From Sphagnum magellanicum (lineage: Eukaryota > Streptophyta > Sphagnopsida > Sphagnales > Sphagnaceae): a stretch of DNA of 64,000 nt. The first letter of the stretch is position 1, and every line of letters begins with the position of its first letter. The stretch is taken from positions 11,897,666 through 11,961,665 of the forward strand of contig CM038919.1 in the NCBI GenBank assembly GCA_021904315.1, written 5' to 3'. The position numbers and the translations under genes are program-made. Positions 1 to 11,647 of this stretch are shown here, piece after piece. The notes beneath the pieces were generated by a model, which saw only the letters and a program-made list of their open reading frames with translations, did no database searches and had not been told where the DNA came from.

Positions 1-60
1 GTTTAATTTATAATTAAAATTAAAATGTTGTTATAAGTTATATTATTTATTTAAATAACT

Positions 61-470
61 TGGAGATTGAAGGCTTTTATTTTTTATTTTGGAGGTTGAA
101 GGTTTTTGTTCTTGCTTTCGAGATGAAGGTTTTTGTTTTTTCTCTTGAAGGTTGAAGGTTTTTGTTCTTACTTTTAGAGAGGTTGAAGGCATTTGTTTTT
201 ATTTTTAGAGGTTAAAGGTTCTTGTTCTTAGAAAGGTTGAAGTTTTTTGTTGCTTTTTTTTTAATGTTGAAAATTTTTGTTCATGTTTTTGGATGTTGAA
301 GGTTTTTACTTTTATTTTTGGATGTTAAAGGTTATTATTTTTACTTTTGGATGTTCAAAGTTCTTGCTTTTACTTTTGGATATTGAAAGTTCTTACTTTT
401 ATTTTTAGATGTTGAAGGTTTTTGTTCTTACTCTTAAATGTTGAAGGTTTTTATTTTTGGATGTATATCA
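61..470. repeat. Degenerate minisatellite, units of about 28-31 bp
   Basis: Variants of GGATGTTGAAGGTTTTTACTTTTATTTTT recur through the block with substitutions and length changes. It is pyrimidine/purine asymmetric and has no ORF. Confidence 0.8.
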
Positions 471-1900
471 AAATTATGTATACAAGGTAATATTTTTTCA
501 AAAGTACCTAAAATTGTAATTCAATTTACCTGATTGTAAATATAGTATTTGATTTTATTTGCAAGTGTACAAATTATAGTTTAATTTGTATCAATGTTTT
601 ATACGTTGCATTTTAGTGACAAATTGCATGTTAGTGGTAATATAATTGTAAATTAATTTTATTTAAGTTGAAGGGATTATTTACATATTTTTGACATTAC
701 AATGTTATGATATGTTACTGATTTCATTTCACATGTGGAACTAAATGTCATAACATGGCATATTTCAAGTAGACAAGGTGCATTGAAAAAATTGCATGGC
801 TCAAGTTCCATTTCAACAAAAATGAAATAAAATGTTCATTTATGAAACATAATGTTTTAAATGACAATATTTGATTGTTGCAGGTCATCATATTTATGAT
901 TTGATCTTTTGTTTAAATAGAAAAAAATGTTTGTTATATATAGCTTAACATTATGTTTAGATTCATAGTTAAATTATCTTTTGACAGAATTTTTAAAAAA
1001 AATTGTTGTAATGTATTCTTTAGTATGGAATGTAAATGTATTTAAAGTTTCAAAACCATTTCATGTTTATAAATAATGATGTCCAATGCAATTCAACATT
1101 ATTTATTATAATTAAGACAACATGATAATGGTTGTGTGAAGTTTAGATAATTGCATTATAAGTTGTAATTTAGTTGTTTAAAACTATTAAAATCAACTAC
1201 CATACAATTGTTTTGAAACCCAAATTTAAACACCTAGTTGCAAATTAATCACTAAATCCTTTATTTTCATTTCATCTTTAGTTGTAAGTTAATTGCAAAG
1301 GATAATGAAATTCATTGTTCAAATGGATGAATGAAATAATTTAAAAAAAATTCATTAGACTAGTTATAATATAGTTGTAAACAAGTTGCAAAGGATTGGG
1401 ATAAAATCCATTCACATCAAATGGATGAATGAAAGAATATGTTTGTTGAATTAATTGTAAAATATAAGAATAAAATTCATTTAACAAATGGATGAATTAA
1501 ATAATTTAAGATTATATTCATCAAACTAGTTGTAAAATAGTTGTAAATAATTTACAAAAGGTATTAACATACGTCATTTGTCAACAAATGGATGAAATGC
1601 CATGTTGGCATTTTGTTCACCACATTGGAATGTGTGTGAGAATTTGATGTGGAGATTAATTACAAAGAAGTTACATATAGTTGCATGTAAATTGCATCAC
1701 ATATACGATATTATATATGACATAAAAATGTCCATTGCAACTATTACAACTTGTTTGATAACACTCAAGGCTGTATAAATACCATGAGTTGCAAATGTCC
1801 GTTACAACTAGAAAACCCAATTGCAAGCCCAGTTGTAAAACCTTATATATTTTCATAGTGCGACTTGTTTTGCCAAATATACCCCCAAATGAAAAAATTG
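471..1900. other. AT-rich DNA with scattered ATGGATGAATGAAA repeats
   Basis: CAAATGGATGAATGAAA-type blocks recur at about 1320, 1430, 1490 and 1590, together with AGTTGTAAA..AGTTGTAAA pieces, at spacings of roughly 60-110 bp. No gene is recognised. Confidence 0.5.
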
Positions 1901-1901
1901 T

Positions 1902-2400
1902 TTAAAATGTTTTAAAAGTTTTTTCCAGTTCCTTTTGGTTTAACCTATAAGGTGCCTTGGACAGTGGGGTCACTCCATGCATCATTTTTATTTGATGGTC
2001 AACCTCTCTACAAGGTGGAAGGACATTTAGGAGTTTGTTTATTAAAATCTCCAAAAATTTATTGAATGAATCCAAAATGCAAGCAGGGGGTTGCTTCACC
2101 CCTTGTGGTTTAGGTTCTTCCTAAGAAACCCTTAAAGACATCAAAATCAAAAGACTAGGTGACTTCAATTCATGAGTTAAAGCAACCAAATTCACTCCCA
2201 TTTCTGCCAATGCATAATTATAATTTGCATTTAAATTCACTAACTTAGAAGCACTCTAGGCACGAACTCTCAATTTACCTCTGTTGTGGAAGATCTCTAT
2301 TTTGTAGGCATCCAAAAAATGTGTTTCCTATAATTACATCAAAATTATCTAAGTCACATAGGGAGAAGTTCTCAAAAAATCGAACTCATCCACAAAACAA
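1902..2400 (-). pseudogene. Ty3/gypsy pol remnant: protease tail and start of reverse transcriptase
   Basis: On the minus strand, 2400 to about 2275 reads a retropepsin-like end with CDLDNFDVIIGNTFF, resembling the conserved LD.YDVILG region of gypsy proteases. After broken sequence, 2099-1902 reads LPPCREVDHQIKMMHG followed by VTPLSKAPYRLNQKELE, the stretch before the first reverse-transcriptase motif in Ty3/gypsy polyproteins. Stops and frame changes separate the parts and nothing after the first RT segment is readable, so the copy is dead. No LTRs could be tied to it, and its link to the solo LTR family is unknown. Confidence 0.7.
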
Positions 2401-2599
2401 CTTCACTCCTAACGCTACATTAAGTAAGGGTCTAGTTATGCCTTGTGTCAATTGCATTGTGATGGGGTTTGCTACTAATTTGGTTTTGATTCCAAGTCAT
2501 TCTGTTGCCTACAGAGTCATGAATGAATTTGTCACTCTTAAATCCAATAGATAACCCACAATTTCGTCATCATAAGGAGTAGTGTGGATGAAACTTGCT

Positions 2600-3568
2600 C
2601 ACCTAGACCACTTGCCATAAATGGTAAACAAGTTCAAGCAAGAAAGGGATCACGAATTTGGAGTGAAGAAGACTCTAAAGACAAAGAAAGGCCCACCTGC
2701 AAACAACCTAAGTGTTAATGAGGATATTAACCTAAAAAATGGGGGAACATGCCCACAAAATTAACTACTCATCAAATGAGGGTAATTAAGGGTTTTCACA
2801 AATGTGGTTGATTGCAAAAAGGCTAAGGTTCACGGGGGAGGAAGTAGTTGAAATAAGCGAGGAGTGGCAACCAATAGAAATGGACTTGGAGTTGAATTCA
2901 AATAAAAAAACTTCAAGGCTCAATCAAGTTGAATTAGGGTGGTGGTGTGTGTATGTGAGTAAAGTGGCACATCTTTGAATGGAGAAGTTAGATTTCTTGC
3001 ACATGAATTCGCGAATCATGTTCCGCTTGGGTAAAGGGGATTTGGACCATAAAACTTAATCCAACACCATCTATTGGCACATTTGCAACCCTCGTCTAAT
3101 GTGGTGGTCGAAACTCCTAAGTTTAAATTCAAAGTGAATTCAAAAGATAAAAGAGATGGTCAAGTGAGGGGGATTTAAGGAAGACACTAGGTGAGTGCAC
3201 CGGGTGAAAATAAAAGACACATCTGGTAAAACCTCTTACATTGAGAACACAAAGACATAATGTGAATGGGTTTTATCGGTTAGAAGTAGTTAATCCAAAA
3301 AAAGGTCGAGAAAGAAAATGATGGATGTGCCGAGGGCGGTCATCCCGAAAAAACATCAACAAGGATGTTGACATCTCTAAAGTGGGGGATAATGACATGC
3401 CTTTCTAGGCGGACCTTCAAATGTGGGGGTTTGCCTAATTGGGGCCCAAGTCCAAACCATTACGAAATAACCTTCATGGTGGCTTGGGTTACGAATCTAA
3501 ATGTTAGGCTGGGTTCAATTTTCAATCTAGCAAACTCACGAGTTACATAAGTGCCAACAAATGAAGGT
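2600..3568. other. No recognisable feature
   Basis: The stretch lies upstream (minus strand) of the gypsy remnant and may contain decayed gag or LTR sequence. I see no supported gene, repeat or RNA in it. Confidence 0.4.
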
Positions 3569-3573
3569 TCAAG

Positions 3574-4487
3574 TGTCGCAACCTTAGCTTTGGGTTCGTG
3601 ACCAAGGCAAGGGCTTGCAAAGGTGTGAGCCAGGATTGAGCCTGGGAGTCAAATTTCATGCTCCCGGGATTGTAGAGAGTGTGAGGGAATGAACCTCCAC
3701 ACTCCCAAGTGAGCTCCCATTTTGGGAGTTAGAGTCTCAATGGACTTTTGAGTTTTTAGAAAGTGATTTCAGGGGTCAAAACTCATTGGATTGAAAAGTT
3801 CCTTATATCAATGGAAAGCTCTTAGAATGTAAATGTCTAAAATGGGCTCGTATGACCCATTTGAGTACCTAAAACACAAGTTATGGCCAAAAGAAAGGTC
3901 GGGAGTTAAATGGCCAATTTGACTCCTGACCACAAAAAGCTAGTAATCACCCTGATTCCCTTGCTTTTAGGTTATGTGCCACATACCATTGAAAAGATCT
4001 TGACGAGGGCTACAACTTTGCTTCATACCTCATCTCAATCGAAGGTCTACACACAAAGTTATGGGTCTCCAAAGTTGTGGGAGTCCCAGTTTTGGGAATT
4101 TCGGGACTCCAACTTGGGAATCCCGGGACAAAAATTGACATTTGGGTGTTGGTCCTATGGCCAAACACAGAGTATACTATAAGGGGGAAGGTGGTGGCTT
4201 CCCCTAAGTTCGGGCCGTGGTGAGTTTTGTGAGTATGTGTTTGCTTATGGTTTGTCCGTGCACTAAAAGTGCTTCAGCTATCCATTAATCAACTTGTTGT
4301 TTGGTTTGTGTAGGTAAGTGTGAGTAATTGAGTTGTTTATCAACCTTCCTAGTCCCCATCCCGGAGTTCCAATACACCCCTCTACCCCCGAAATGTTGCA
4401 CGCCAGGGATTGCGCCCCAACTCCTTTTTGTTCCAATGTGACCTTTGGACTTATAGTGAATCCATCAAGGAGCTTGGTGGTGCGTCA
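3574..4487 (+). mobile_element. Solo LTR-like element, copy A (long type)
   Basis: The copy begins TGTCGCAACC and ends GTGCGTCA, a TG...CA frame as in LTRs, and is 914 bp long. It shares its whole length with copies B and D. A TATA-like box (TATACTATAA, 4173-4182) precedes GGGGGAAG-loop-CTTCCCC, which can fold. A second palindrome built on GGGAGTTAAA/TTTGACTCC lies at 3901-3928. The flanks (tcaag/ttgag) match at only 3 of 5 positions, so the target duplication has decayed or been lost. No primer-binding site, polypurine tract or internal region adjoins it. Confidence 0.75.
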
Positions 4488-4492
4488 TTGAG

Positions 4493-6960
4493 AAACAGGG
4501 CCCAAGGTGTTGGCCTTGGCACATTAAGTCCTTAAACTAGACAAAATCTATGATTAGGTTGAAAAACGGGAGATGGTAATCCTAGGTGACAAGGCCTTGG
4601 ACCACTTGGGAAGTCCACAACAAGTTTTAATCCCACTTTTTTAAAGGTCGCGAATAACCCAAGGTAGTAAGGTAAAGCCTAAATGTCAAAGTTTCACCAA
4701 GTACGTGGTTTTCCATGTGTAGGTATTGTAGGTATTTAAGGAGGCATGAAAATGGAATGGGGGTGATGGTGGAACAACGCCAAGGTATATTTGGGTGGGA
4801 TACAGCCCCTCTCGATTGTGATAGGTTTTGAGTTGTTTTTGTTGCCTCTAATTCAACAACACCAACTTGCTCAATTGTTGCAAGCTTGATCCATCATCAT
4901 CTAGTTTCATTTTTTTGCATTTTTGAGATACGCTTCATAGAAGGGCCCAAGTGAATTAACAACCACCAACACACTCCATTAGCAAATTGGCGGATGGAAC
5001 CCCATGATGAGTCAGTTTTGGATGAACCGTTAACTGAGTTGTAATTGGTTTCCACCATGGTAAAGGTACTTGTTTTGTAAACTCAAACCCCTTCCTATCT
5101 TCCCCCCTCTTGCTAGGTGTTACTTTCTAACCTTTACCCCCTCAATTTGCAATCTCATTTTCTTCATTCCAACACCTTTGTGAGTTGCAAATTTCCTTTT
5201 TGCACTCTCTATTTCCATGTCTCCATTGCCTTAACAAATTTGCCATTTCCATCATTAAGTAAGGATGCCTCCTTAACACATTTGTTTCCTTGTTATCTTC
5301 TTATTTTCTATCATCACCTTAAAGGTTGTAGGTTGTTCTTTTTGTTGTTGAAGGTCAAGCAATATCATCTTCTTCTAACTCTTAAGGCAAAAGTTGTACG
5401 TCATACAAAATACCACCTTCACCTTCTTTTCCCATGGAAGGTGTGAGTAGTGTTTCCTCCTCTTTTCCTCCATTTGGTTGGTCATTACAAGTGGCCCCAC
5501 ACAAGTCATGTAGGATGTATCAATTATTAATCTAATTAATGAACAAGTTATGCAATAAGACAATCACCTTATAGGGTCCAAACATGCTAAAGTATGCCAC
5601 AGGGCATCACTTTCATTTGAAAAAAAAGTGCCCGTTAAATACTTCTTCAATCGTAGGCTGCATAGGGCAAAATTAGGGTTCATAGGGTTATAATGCCCAA
5701 TCTCTTGTCCATCTATCATCCATTTCTATGAAGAATTTTGTGAGATGATTATTCGGATAACTTAACAAGGTTGGTGAACAAGAAGGGAGCTAGATGCAAA
5801 GGTCAACTTTGAAGAAGGTTTTCGGTAATGATTGGAGATATAGCTTGATTATAGTGGTAGGAAAAAATTGGGAGCTTAGTGAGAGCTTCTTGTAAAGACG
5901 TTGGATAAATTAAGCATATGATGCATGCGTTTTTTGGCAGTACGCCCTCTTCTCTTACGATAGACAAAATTTCTCACAATCTCCATCTTGAAGCATAGTT
6001 TAAAGTTAGATGTTTTAAATTTGATTCCCTTTTGTATTTGGATGCGTCTTAGTTGTAATGCTCCAAACAAATTTGATGCTTAGATCAGGAAGATTGTTTT
6101 GTAGTTGGAAACCGTTTTAGGTTCTACAAACAAAATTGTTTTTATTTTTTTCTTTCTTTCCTTGTGAAAAGACAATTTCTAGATTATGGCATACAAAATG
6201 TCTAGCTATATGGTTCGAATTTCCAACTATTTGTACAACTTCATGTGGCTAGAGGTTTAGTCATGGAAGAAAACACTTGGTTTTCCTTATTTGTTTGGCA
6301 TTTGAGTCCTTTTTTTGTTATTTGAAATCTTGTTCATAGGCAAATGCAACCAATATGTCAGTTGGGTCCCAAGTATGGGTTGAGGATCTTGAAGTGGCTT
6401 GGGTGGTCACCTCTAAAGAATGTCCTCCATTTTCCATTTTTGTACAAGACTCTTCCCTATTCCTCTTTGTTTTGTTTCCATAAGCATATTGAGGAGTCTT
6501 TGAATTATTATTCTCATCTTGTGGGAAACATATGGCCTTTACGACTATATAGCTCAATGGTTTGTAGGCAGTTATAGAATTCTTGTAAATTTCATCTGCA
6601 TTTTTCAAATTTGTTTTGTTTTAGGGTTTGGATGATGGAGTTGATAAAAATTTAGATGGAATTTTTTCTAAAAATTCTCACTCCTAAGGTCTTTTGCAAT
6701 AATAATTTTAATTCCATGTTTTAGCAAACTATCTAGTGAAGACTTCGTTTTTTTCAAGCTTTTTGAATTGAATGGTTTGATGAACTTGCTAATCTTTTAA
6801 TGAACAAGGAGTAAGTAATTACTTTTGTATGTTTGTATGCTTGTGTGATTATTGTGTACTTTTATTGCTTCACCATTGTATGCCAATGCCTTGTTGGTAA
6901 CAAGTGATTGGAAAGCAAAATCAGGCCTAATAAAATGTGTTAAAGTTGATGTGCTTTTTG
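4493..6960. other. No recognisable gene
   Basis: A pyrimidine-rich stretch at about 5090-5360 holds a 109-codon open frame without protein-like features. Short open frames near 6320-6610 overlap on both strands. Nothing here can be defended as a gene. Confidence 0.4.
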
Positions 6961-6961
6961 T

Positions 6962-7162
6962 ATGTGCTCGCTATTGTTTATTGATAAGAAGATCTCTACA
7001 ACTTGTGACATGATTGGAATCCTTGAGGATGCAATTCAGGGTGGTTACCCAATTTTGATTATTGTTAAGGATATTGAATAAGAGGCCTTGGCAACTTTGG
7101 TTGTCAACAAGCTATGTGGTGTTCTAAAGATGGTAGCAATCAAAGCTCCAAGGTTTGGAGAG
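6962..7162 (+). pseudogene. Chloroplast chaperonin-60 beta fragment (pseudogene)
   Basis: The frame reads [20 protein letters not shown], then [16 protein letters not shown], one stop (TAA in place of a Gln codon), then [20 protein letters not shown] and KAPRFGE. This is the apical-domain region of plant Cpn60 beta, the RuBisCO-binding subunit, roughly 67 of about 600 residues. No other Cpn60 exon is visible on either side, and similarity stops abruptly after GFGE-equivalent residues. The single stop and several unusual replacements point to a dead captured or retrotransposed fragment. Confidence 0.85.
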
Positions 7163-8240
7163 TTTTTTGTTGTGTGGTAACACTTGCCATTTTAGGAGCC
7201 TTACATCATGTTGACAAAGATTTGTCAAGTTGGTGGCTATGTGAACGTCAAGTCAAGTCTGGAGGCCTCAATGGGCAGCCTGAGAAACTACCTAATGTAA
7301 AACCTTTCTACAAATGGGGTATTGACATGAAGCTCTTAACTTGATAATAGTGATGTCAGATGTGTGAATGTTCTTTTTCTAATATGTTTTTCATTTAAAA
7401 GATTTACTAATGTGATCTTCTTGTGGCCTTCCTTTATTAATGGGTGTGCTATTCATGGTGGGTGCTCTCTAGCTTGGTGATGATCAAATGCGTTCATTGG
7501 ATTGACAAAAAAAAAGCTGGAGGAGTTCATCTTGGATTGTTAGGTTAGAATATCGGTCCTCATCTTCACTTTTCTACTCCAACATTTCTCCCTATACAAG
7601 TTCAATTTTAATGAAACCCAACTTTTCAATTATAGTTTGTTGAATGTCTATTAATTTCTCTCAGTTGCATTTTTGGAAATACACTATTAAAGTCTGAACT
7701 TCAAATGTTAAAATGTGTTATTGTTTGTGTGGACAGGACTTTAAGAATGAAGGAATATCTGACCAACTTAATGATGTGGATGTTTTCCATACATTTTTTG
7801 GTGTAACAAGTATTACCTTTCAATGAGTATAACAATTCTTATGTTTTCATTTTCCATGGTAATTGCCATAGTGGATAATCACGGCAATTCATCATTAGTA
7901 TTTGTGATGAAGGTGATGATGGTTTAACATTTTGTGAGTCATTTTCATGAGGTTATGACTGCACTCATGTTGCCTATGAATTGTTGTTGTGGATATTTGT
8001 TTGCAATTTCATAGATACATGGGATTTTCAAGTATAACCACATAGATGTTCAATGATAACATTTCTTTATTGTGAAAGATCACCTAAAAGCAAGATGATC
8101 AAGTGGGCTTTCAAATCTTTTTAACATCATGGAAAAACAAATATATACTTGGGCTTTGCAGTTGAAAAAAATTTTAATGACATTTTTTATTAGGTCTATC
8201 ATTATTGTTAGAGTATAATAGTTTCAAAGTTGTTAACCTT
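7163..8240. other. No recognisable feature after the Cpn60 fragment
   Basis: Similarity to Cpn60 stops at 7162. A further open frame to 7344 has no chaperonin similarity that I can see. The rest is AT-rich. Confidence 0.4.
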
Positions 8241-8245
8241 ATATA

Positions 8246-9151
8246 TGTCACAACCTTAACGTTGGGCTCGTGACCAAGGTAAGGGCTTGCAAAGGTGCAA
8301 GCCAAAAGTGAAGCCCGGGAATCACATTTCATGCTCTCGGGAATGTAGGAAAGTGTGAGGGAATGAACCCCACACTCCCAAATAAGCTCCCACTTTGGGA
8401 GTTGGAGTCTTGATGGAGTCTTGAATCTTTAGGGGGTAATTGTAGGGGTCAAAACTCATTGGTTTGAAGATTTCTTTATATGGTTGGAAAACTTTTGGAA
8501 CATAGATGTTTAAAATGGGTTCGCATGTCCCATTTGGGTACTTAAAACATAAGTTATGGCCAAAAGAAGGGCTGAAAGTCAAATTGTCAATTTGACTCCC
8601 GACCACTAAAAGTCAGGAATCGCCTTTATTTGCTTACATGCAGGTGGCGTGCCACATACCATTAGAAAGCTTTCAACTATGGCTATAACTTCACTTCAAT
8701 TAAAAGTTTGCATAAGAAGTTATGGGCCTCCAAAGTTTCGAAAGTCCCAATTTTGAGAATTTCAGAACTCCCAATTTGGGAATCCCAGGATAAAATGACA
8801 TTTAGGTGCAGGCGCCATGGCCAGGCATAGAGAATACTATAAGGGGGAAGGTGGTGGCTTCCCCCAAATCTGGGCCATAGTGAGTATTGTGAGTCTATGT
8901 TTGCCAGTGGCTCGTCCATGCACCAAAAGTGTTCTAATTATGCATTAACTAATTTATTGTTTGGTTTGTGCAGGTCCATGTGAATAATTGAATTGCTTGT
9001 CACTTGTTGTAGTTCCCATCTTGGAGCTCTAGCATGCCCCTCTACCCCCGATGTGTTACGAGCCAAGGAGCGTACCCTAATTCCTTATCCTTTTGCTGTT
9101 TTCACTTTTGGATTCATAGTTGAGTTTATCAAGGAATTTGGGGGTGCATCA
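8246..9151 (+). mobile_element. Solo LTR-like element, copy B (long type)
   Basis: This 906-bp copy starts TGTCACAACC and ends GTGCATCA. The order of landmarks is that of copy A: 5' block with TTGGGCTCGTGACCAAGG, palindrome near 8575-8600, TATA-like AATACTATAA (8833-8842) and the GGGGGAAG/CTTCCCCC hairpin. The flanks atata and ccatg do not match, so no target duplication is visible. Point changes at CpG-like sites (TGTCGC to TGTCAC, GCGTCA to GCATCA) suggest decay by methylation. Confidence 0.75.
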
Positions 9152-9742
9152 CCATGAACCATTGGATTGAAAGTTTGGAATATTGAATTTGCAAGAACTT
9201 GGATTTTTGTTTACCCAATATTGAAGGAAAATATGAAAGTTATTATTGCCAAATTTGTGGATTCAAGTCCATTTTGTTAAAGATGCTCATGCTTAAGTTT
9301 TGTGATAGTTCATTTGTTATAGTTTGTTAGAGTTTTTTGGCATTTTAAAAAGTAATTTTTTTTTTCATTTGTAGTGCCATTTATCCATATTTAACATTAG
9401 AGACTTATTAATGACATATCAACATTGGGACTATTGCTTTAATGAGAATTGGGAAAATGCTAAACATGAAAGTTGAACATGTCTAACATTTTTTGAGTGC
9501 ATGCAACCCAACCAAACTTTTGATGTTAAAAGCTTTAGTGGAGGTTTGCTATGTTTTTGTAAGATCAACTATGCAAAACATATTGTCTCTTTGTTGTTCT
9601 TGCCCTAGAATTTGCTTAGATTTGTTTTGAGAAATGGAAGTAGTTAAATCTTTGGTTGTCAACTCTAGTGCATTGTTTAGTTTGCATCTTCTTTTCAATG
9701 TTATAGTGAGGGTTGTACATGTGTTGTTGATTAAAGTGTGTG

Positions 9743-11642
9743 CATGGCACGCCCCCAAATTCCTCAAGAGACCCAAAGGTGGGTCCTAGAGTGAAACAAT
9801 GGAAGAAGAAGAGAGTTGGGGCATATTTTTTAACTTGCAGCACTTCAGTGGTAGGTAGGAGGGCGTGCTTGAGCTTCGAAATGGGATTAGGACAAAATCA
9901 CAAATGAGAATTCAAAATGAGGTCAATTTGCACAACCAAGAAAAGAGGGCAGTTAGTGCAAATCGAATGGAAGTGGTGCGACAAACTTAGTAAGAACAAT
10001 CTCAAGCACAACCTTCACATGGCTCACAACCTTTGGGAGGAGGCACCACTCCCCTCCCTATAATATATTCTGTGCCTCTCCATGGGGACTACATCCAAAT
10101 GTCACTTTTTCCTCGAAACTCCTAAGTGGAAGTCCCAAAATTAGGACTCTTGCTGTCCCAAAACTTTGGATGCTCATATTTTTCTCAAATCAAATCTTTT
10201 TCGAGAGTGTGAGGGCAATATCTTATATCCCTTGAAAATATATTTCCAACAATGTATAGCATGCTCGAATTAGATTTCATTTGACCCTTGCTTTCAAGGT
10301 TTTTGTAGTCCATAGTCAAATTCTCAATTTGATTCCCGCCCCTTCTTTTGATCATGATTCATGCAAATTAGGTTTAAATGAACAATGTGAGTGCATTTGA
10401 AACATTTACGCTTTAAGATCTTTCTAATGGTGTCATGGGGGCCCAATTTGGTGCTTGTTTACCTTTCTAACCAAGGCTATAAACATTGACAACTCTTGCA
10501 TAAGTGTCGCAACCCTAGCTTTGGGCTCGCGACCAAAGCAAAGGGGTTGCAAGGTTGCGGGCCAAGAGGAAGGAAGCTCGGGAGTCAAGACAAAGGCATT
10601 CCAAGGTTGCGGGCCAAGAGGAAGCCGGGGAGTCACATCACATTACTCCCGGGAGTGTTAGAAAGTGTGAGGGAGTATGAAGGAATGAACCCTCACACTC
10701 CCAAGGCAACTCCCACTTTGGGAGATGGAGTCCCGATGGAGTCCCGAAACTTCAAAGAGCGATTGCAGGGGTCAAAACCCAATGGCTTCTGGCGTTCTTT
10801 ATATCATTGGAAAGCTCTTGGAACGTAGATGTCTAAAATGGGCTCGCATTTCTCATTTGGACATCTGAAACGTAAGTTATGGCTAAAAGAAGGGCCGGGA
10901 GTCAAACTGCCAGTTTGACTCTTGACCACAAAAAGTCGGGAATCGACTCGATTTACTTAGCTATAGGGGGCGTGCCACATATTTTTTGAAAGCTCTTGAC
11001 GAGAGATACAACTTTGCTTCAGACCGCACCTCAATCGGAGGTCTCTTGAAAAGTTATGGGGCTCCAAAGTCGCGGGAGTCCCAGCTGGCAGATTTCGGGA
11101 CTCCCATTCGAGAGTCTCGGGAAAAAGAGCCATTTGGATGTAGCCTCCGTGGAGAGTTGCAGAGTATACTATAAGGGGGAAGGTGGTGGCTTCCTCCAAG
11201 TCCGGGCCGTGGTGAGTCTTGTGTGTCCGTGTTGTTCGTGGCTCGTCCTAACACCAAGGGTGCTTTAACTATGCACTAACCACTTTGTGTGGGTTATGTG
11301 TAGGCTCATGTGAGTGAGTGAAGCTTGTCAATTCTTCCTAGTCCCATCCCGGAGCTCCAACACGCCCTTCTACCCCTCAAAGTGTTGTGAGCTAGGGAGC
11401 GTGCTCCGACTCCTCCTTCTTCCACTGCTTTCTACTTGGGCTCACATTTGAATCCTTTAAGGAGTTGGGAGTGCGTCAATAAGTGTAATTCTCAAAATGG
11501 GAATGCACTTGGGAGTCATTGGGCTTCATCCCTTGCATTCTCCTCCATTTGTGAAAGTGTGTTTCACACTTAAACACACTTTCGGTCTCATGGGCCCTTA
11601 TACTTCACACTTAATCGTGAACCCAATGTTCAGGTTGCGATA
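9743..11642 (-). mobile_element. Solo LTR-like element, copy C (long type), split by copy D
   Basis: This is an old minus-strand copy made of 9743-10504 and 11484-11642, about 921 bp without the insertion. Its outer flanks carry a perfect 5-bp target duplication, gtgca (9738-9742 and 11643-11647). The left end TGGCACGCCCCC corresponds to TGACGCGCTCCC of copy F, and the right end GGTTGCGATA to the reverse complement of TGTCGCAACC. It is the most diverged copy, as expected for the older partner of a nested pair. Confidence 0.75.
10505..11478 (+). mobile_element. Solo LTR-like element, copy D (long type), nested in copy C
   Basis: This 974-bp copy starts TGTCGCAACC, ends GTGCGTCA, and is flanked by a perfect target duplication ataag (10500-10504 and 11479-11483). 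It carries an internal direct duplication of about 50 bp near its 5' end (AAGGTTGCGGGCCAAGAGGA occurs twice, about 10552 and 10601), which explains its extra length. TATA-like TATACTATAA lies at 11165-11174 and the GGGAGTCAAA/TTTGACT palindrome at about 10898-10921. Confidence 0.85.
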
Positions 11643-11647
11643 GTGCA

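Noticed and set aside
3574-4487. Reading the LTR-like family as a TIR DNA transposon
   Set aside because: The termini TGTCGCAAC and TGACGCACC are partly inverted, but 5-bp duplications, TG...CA ends and an internal TATA box fit an LTR better.
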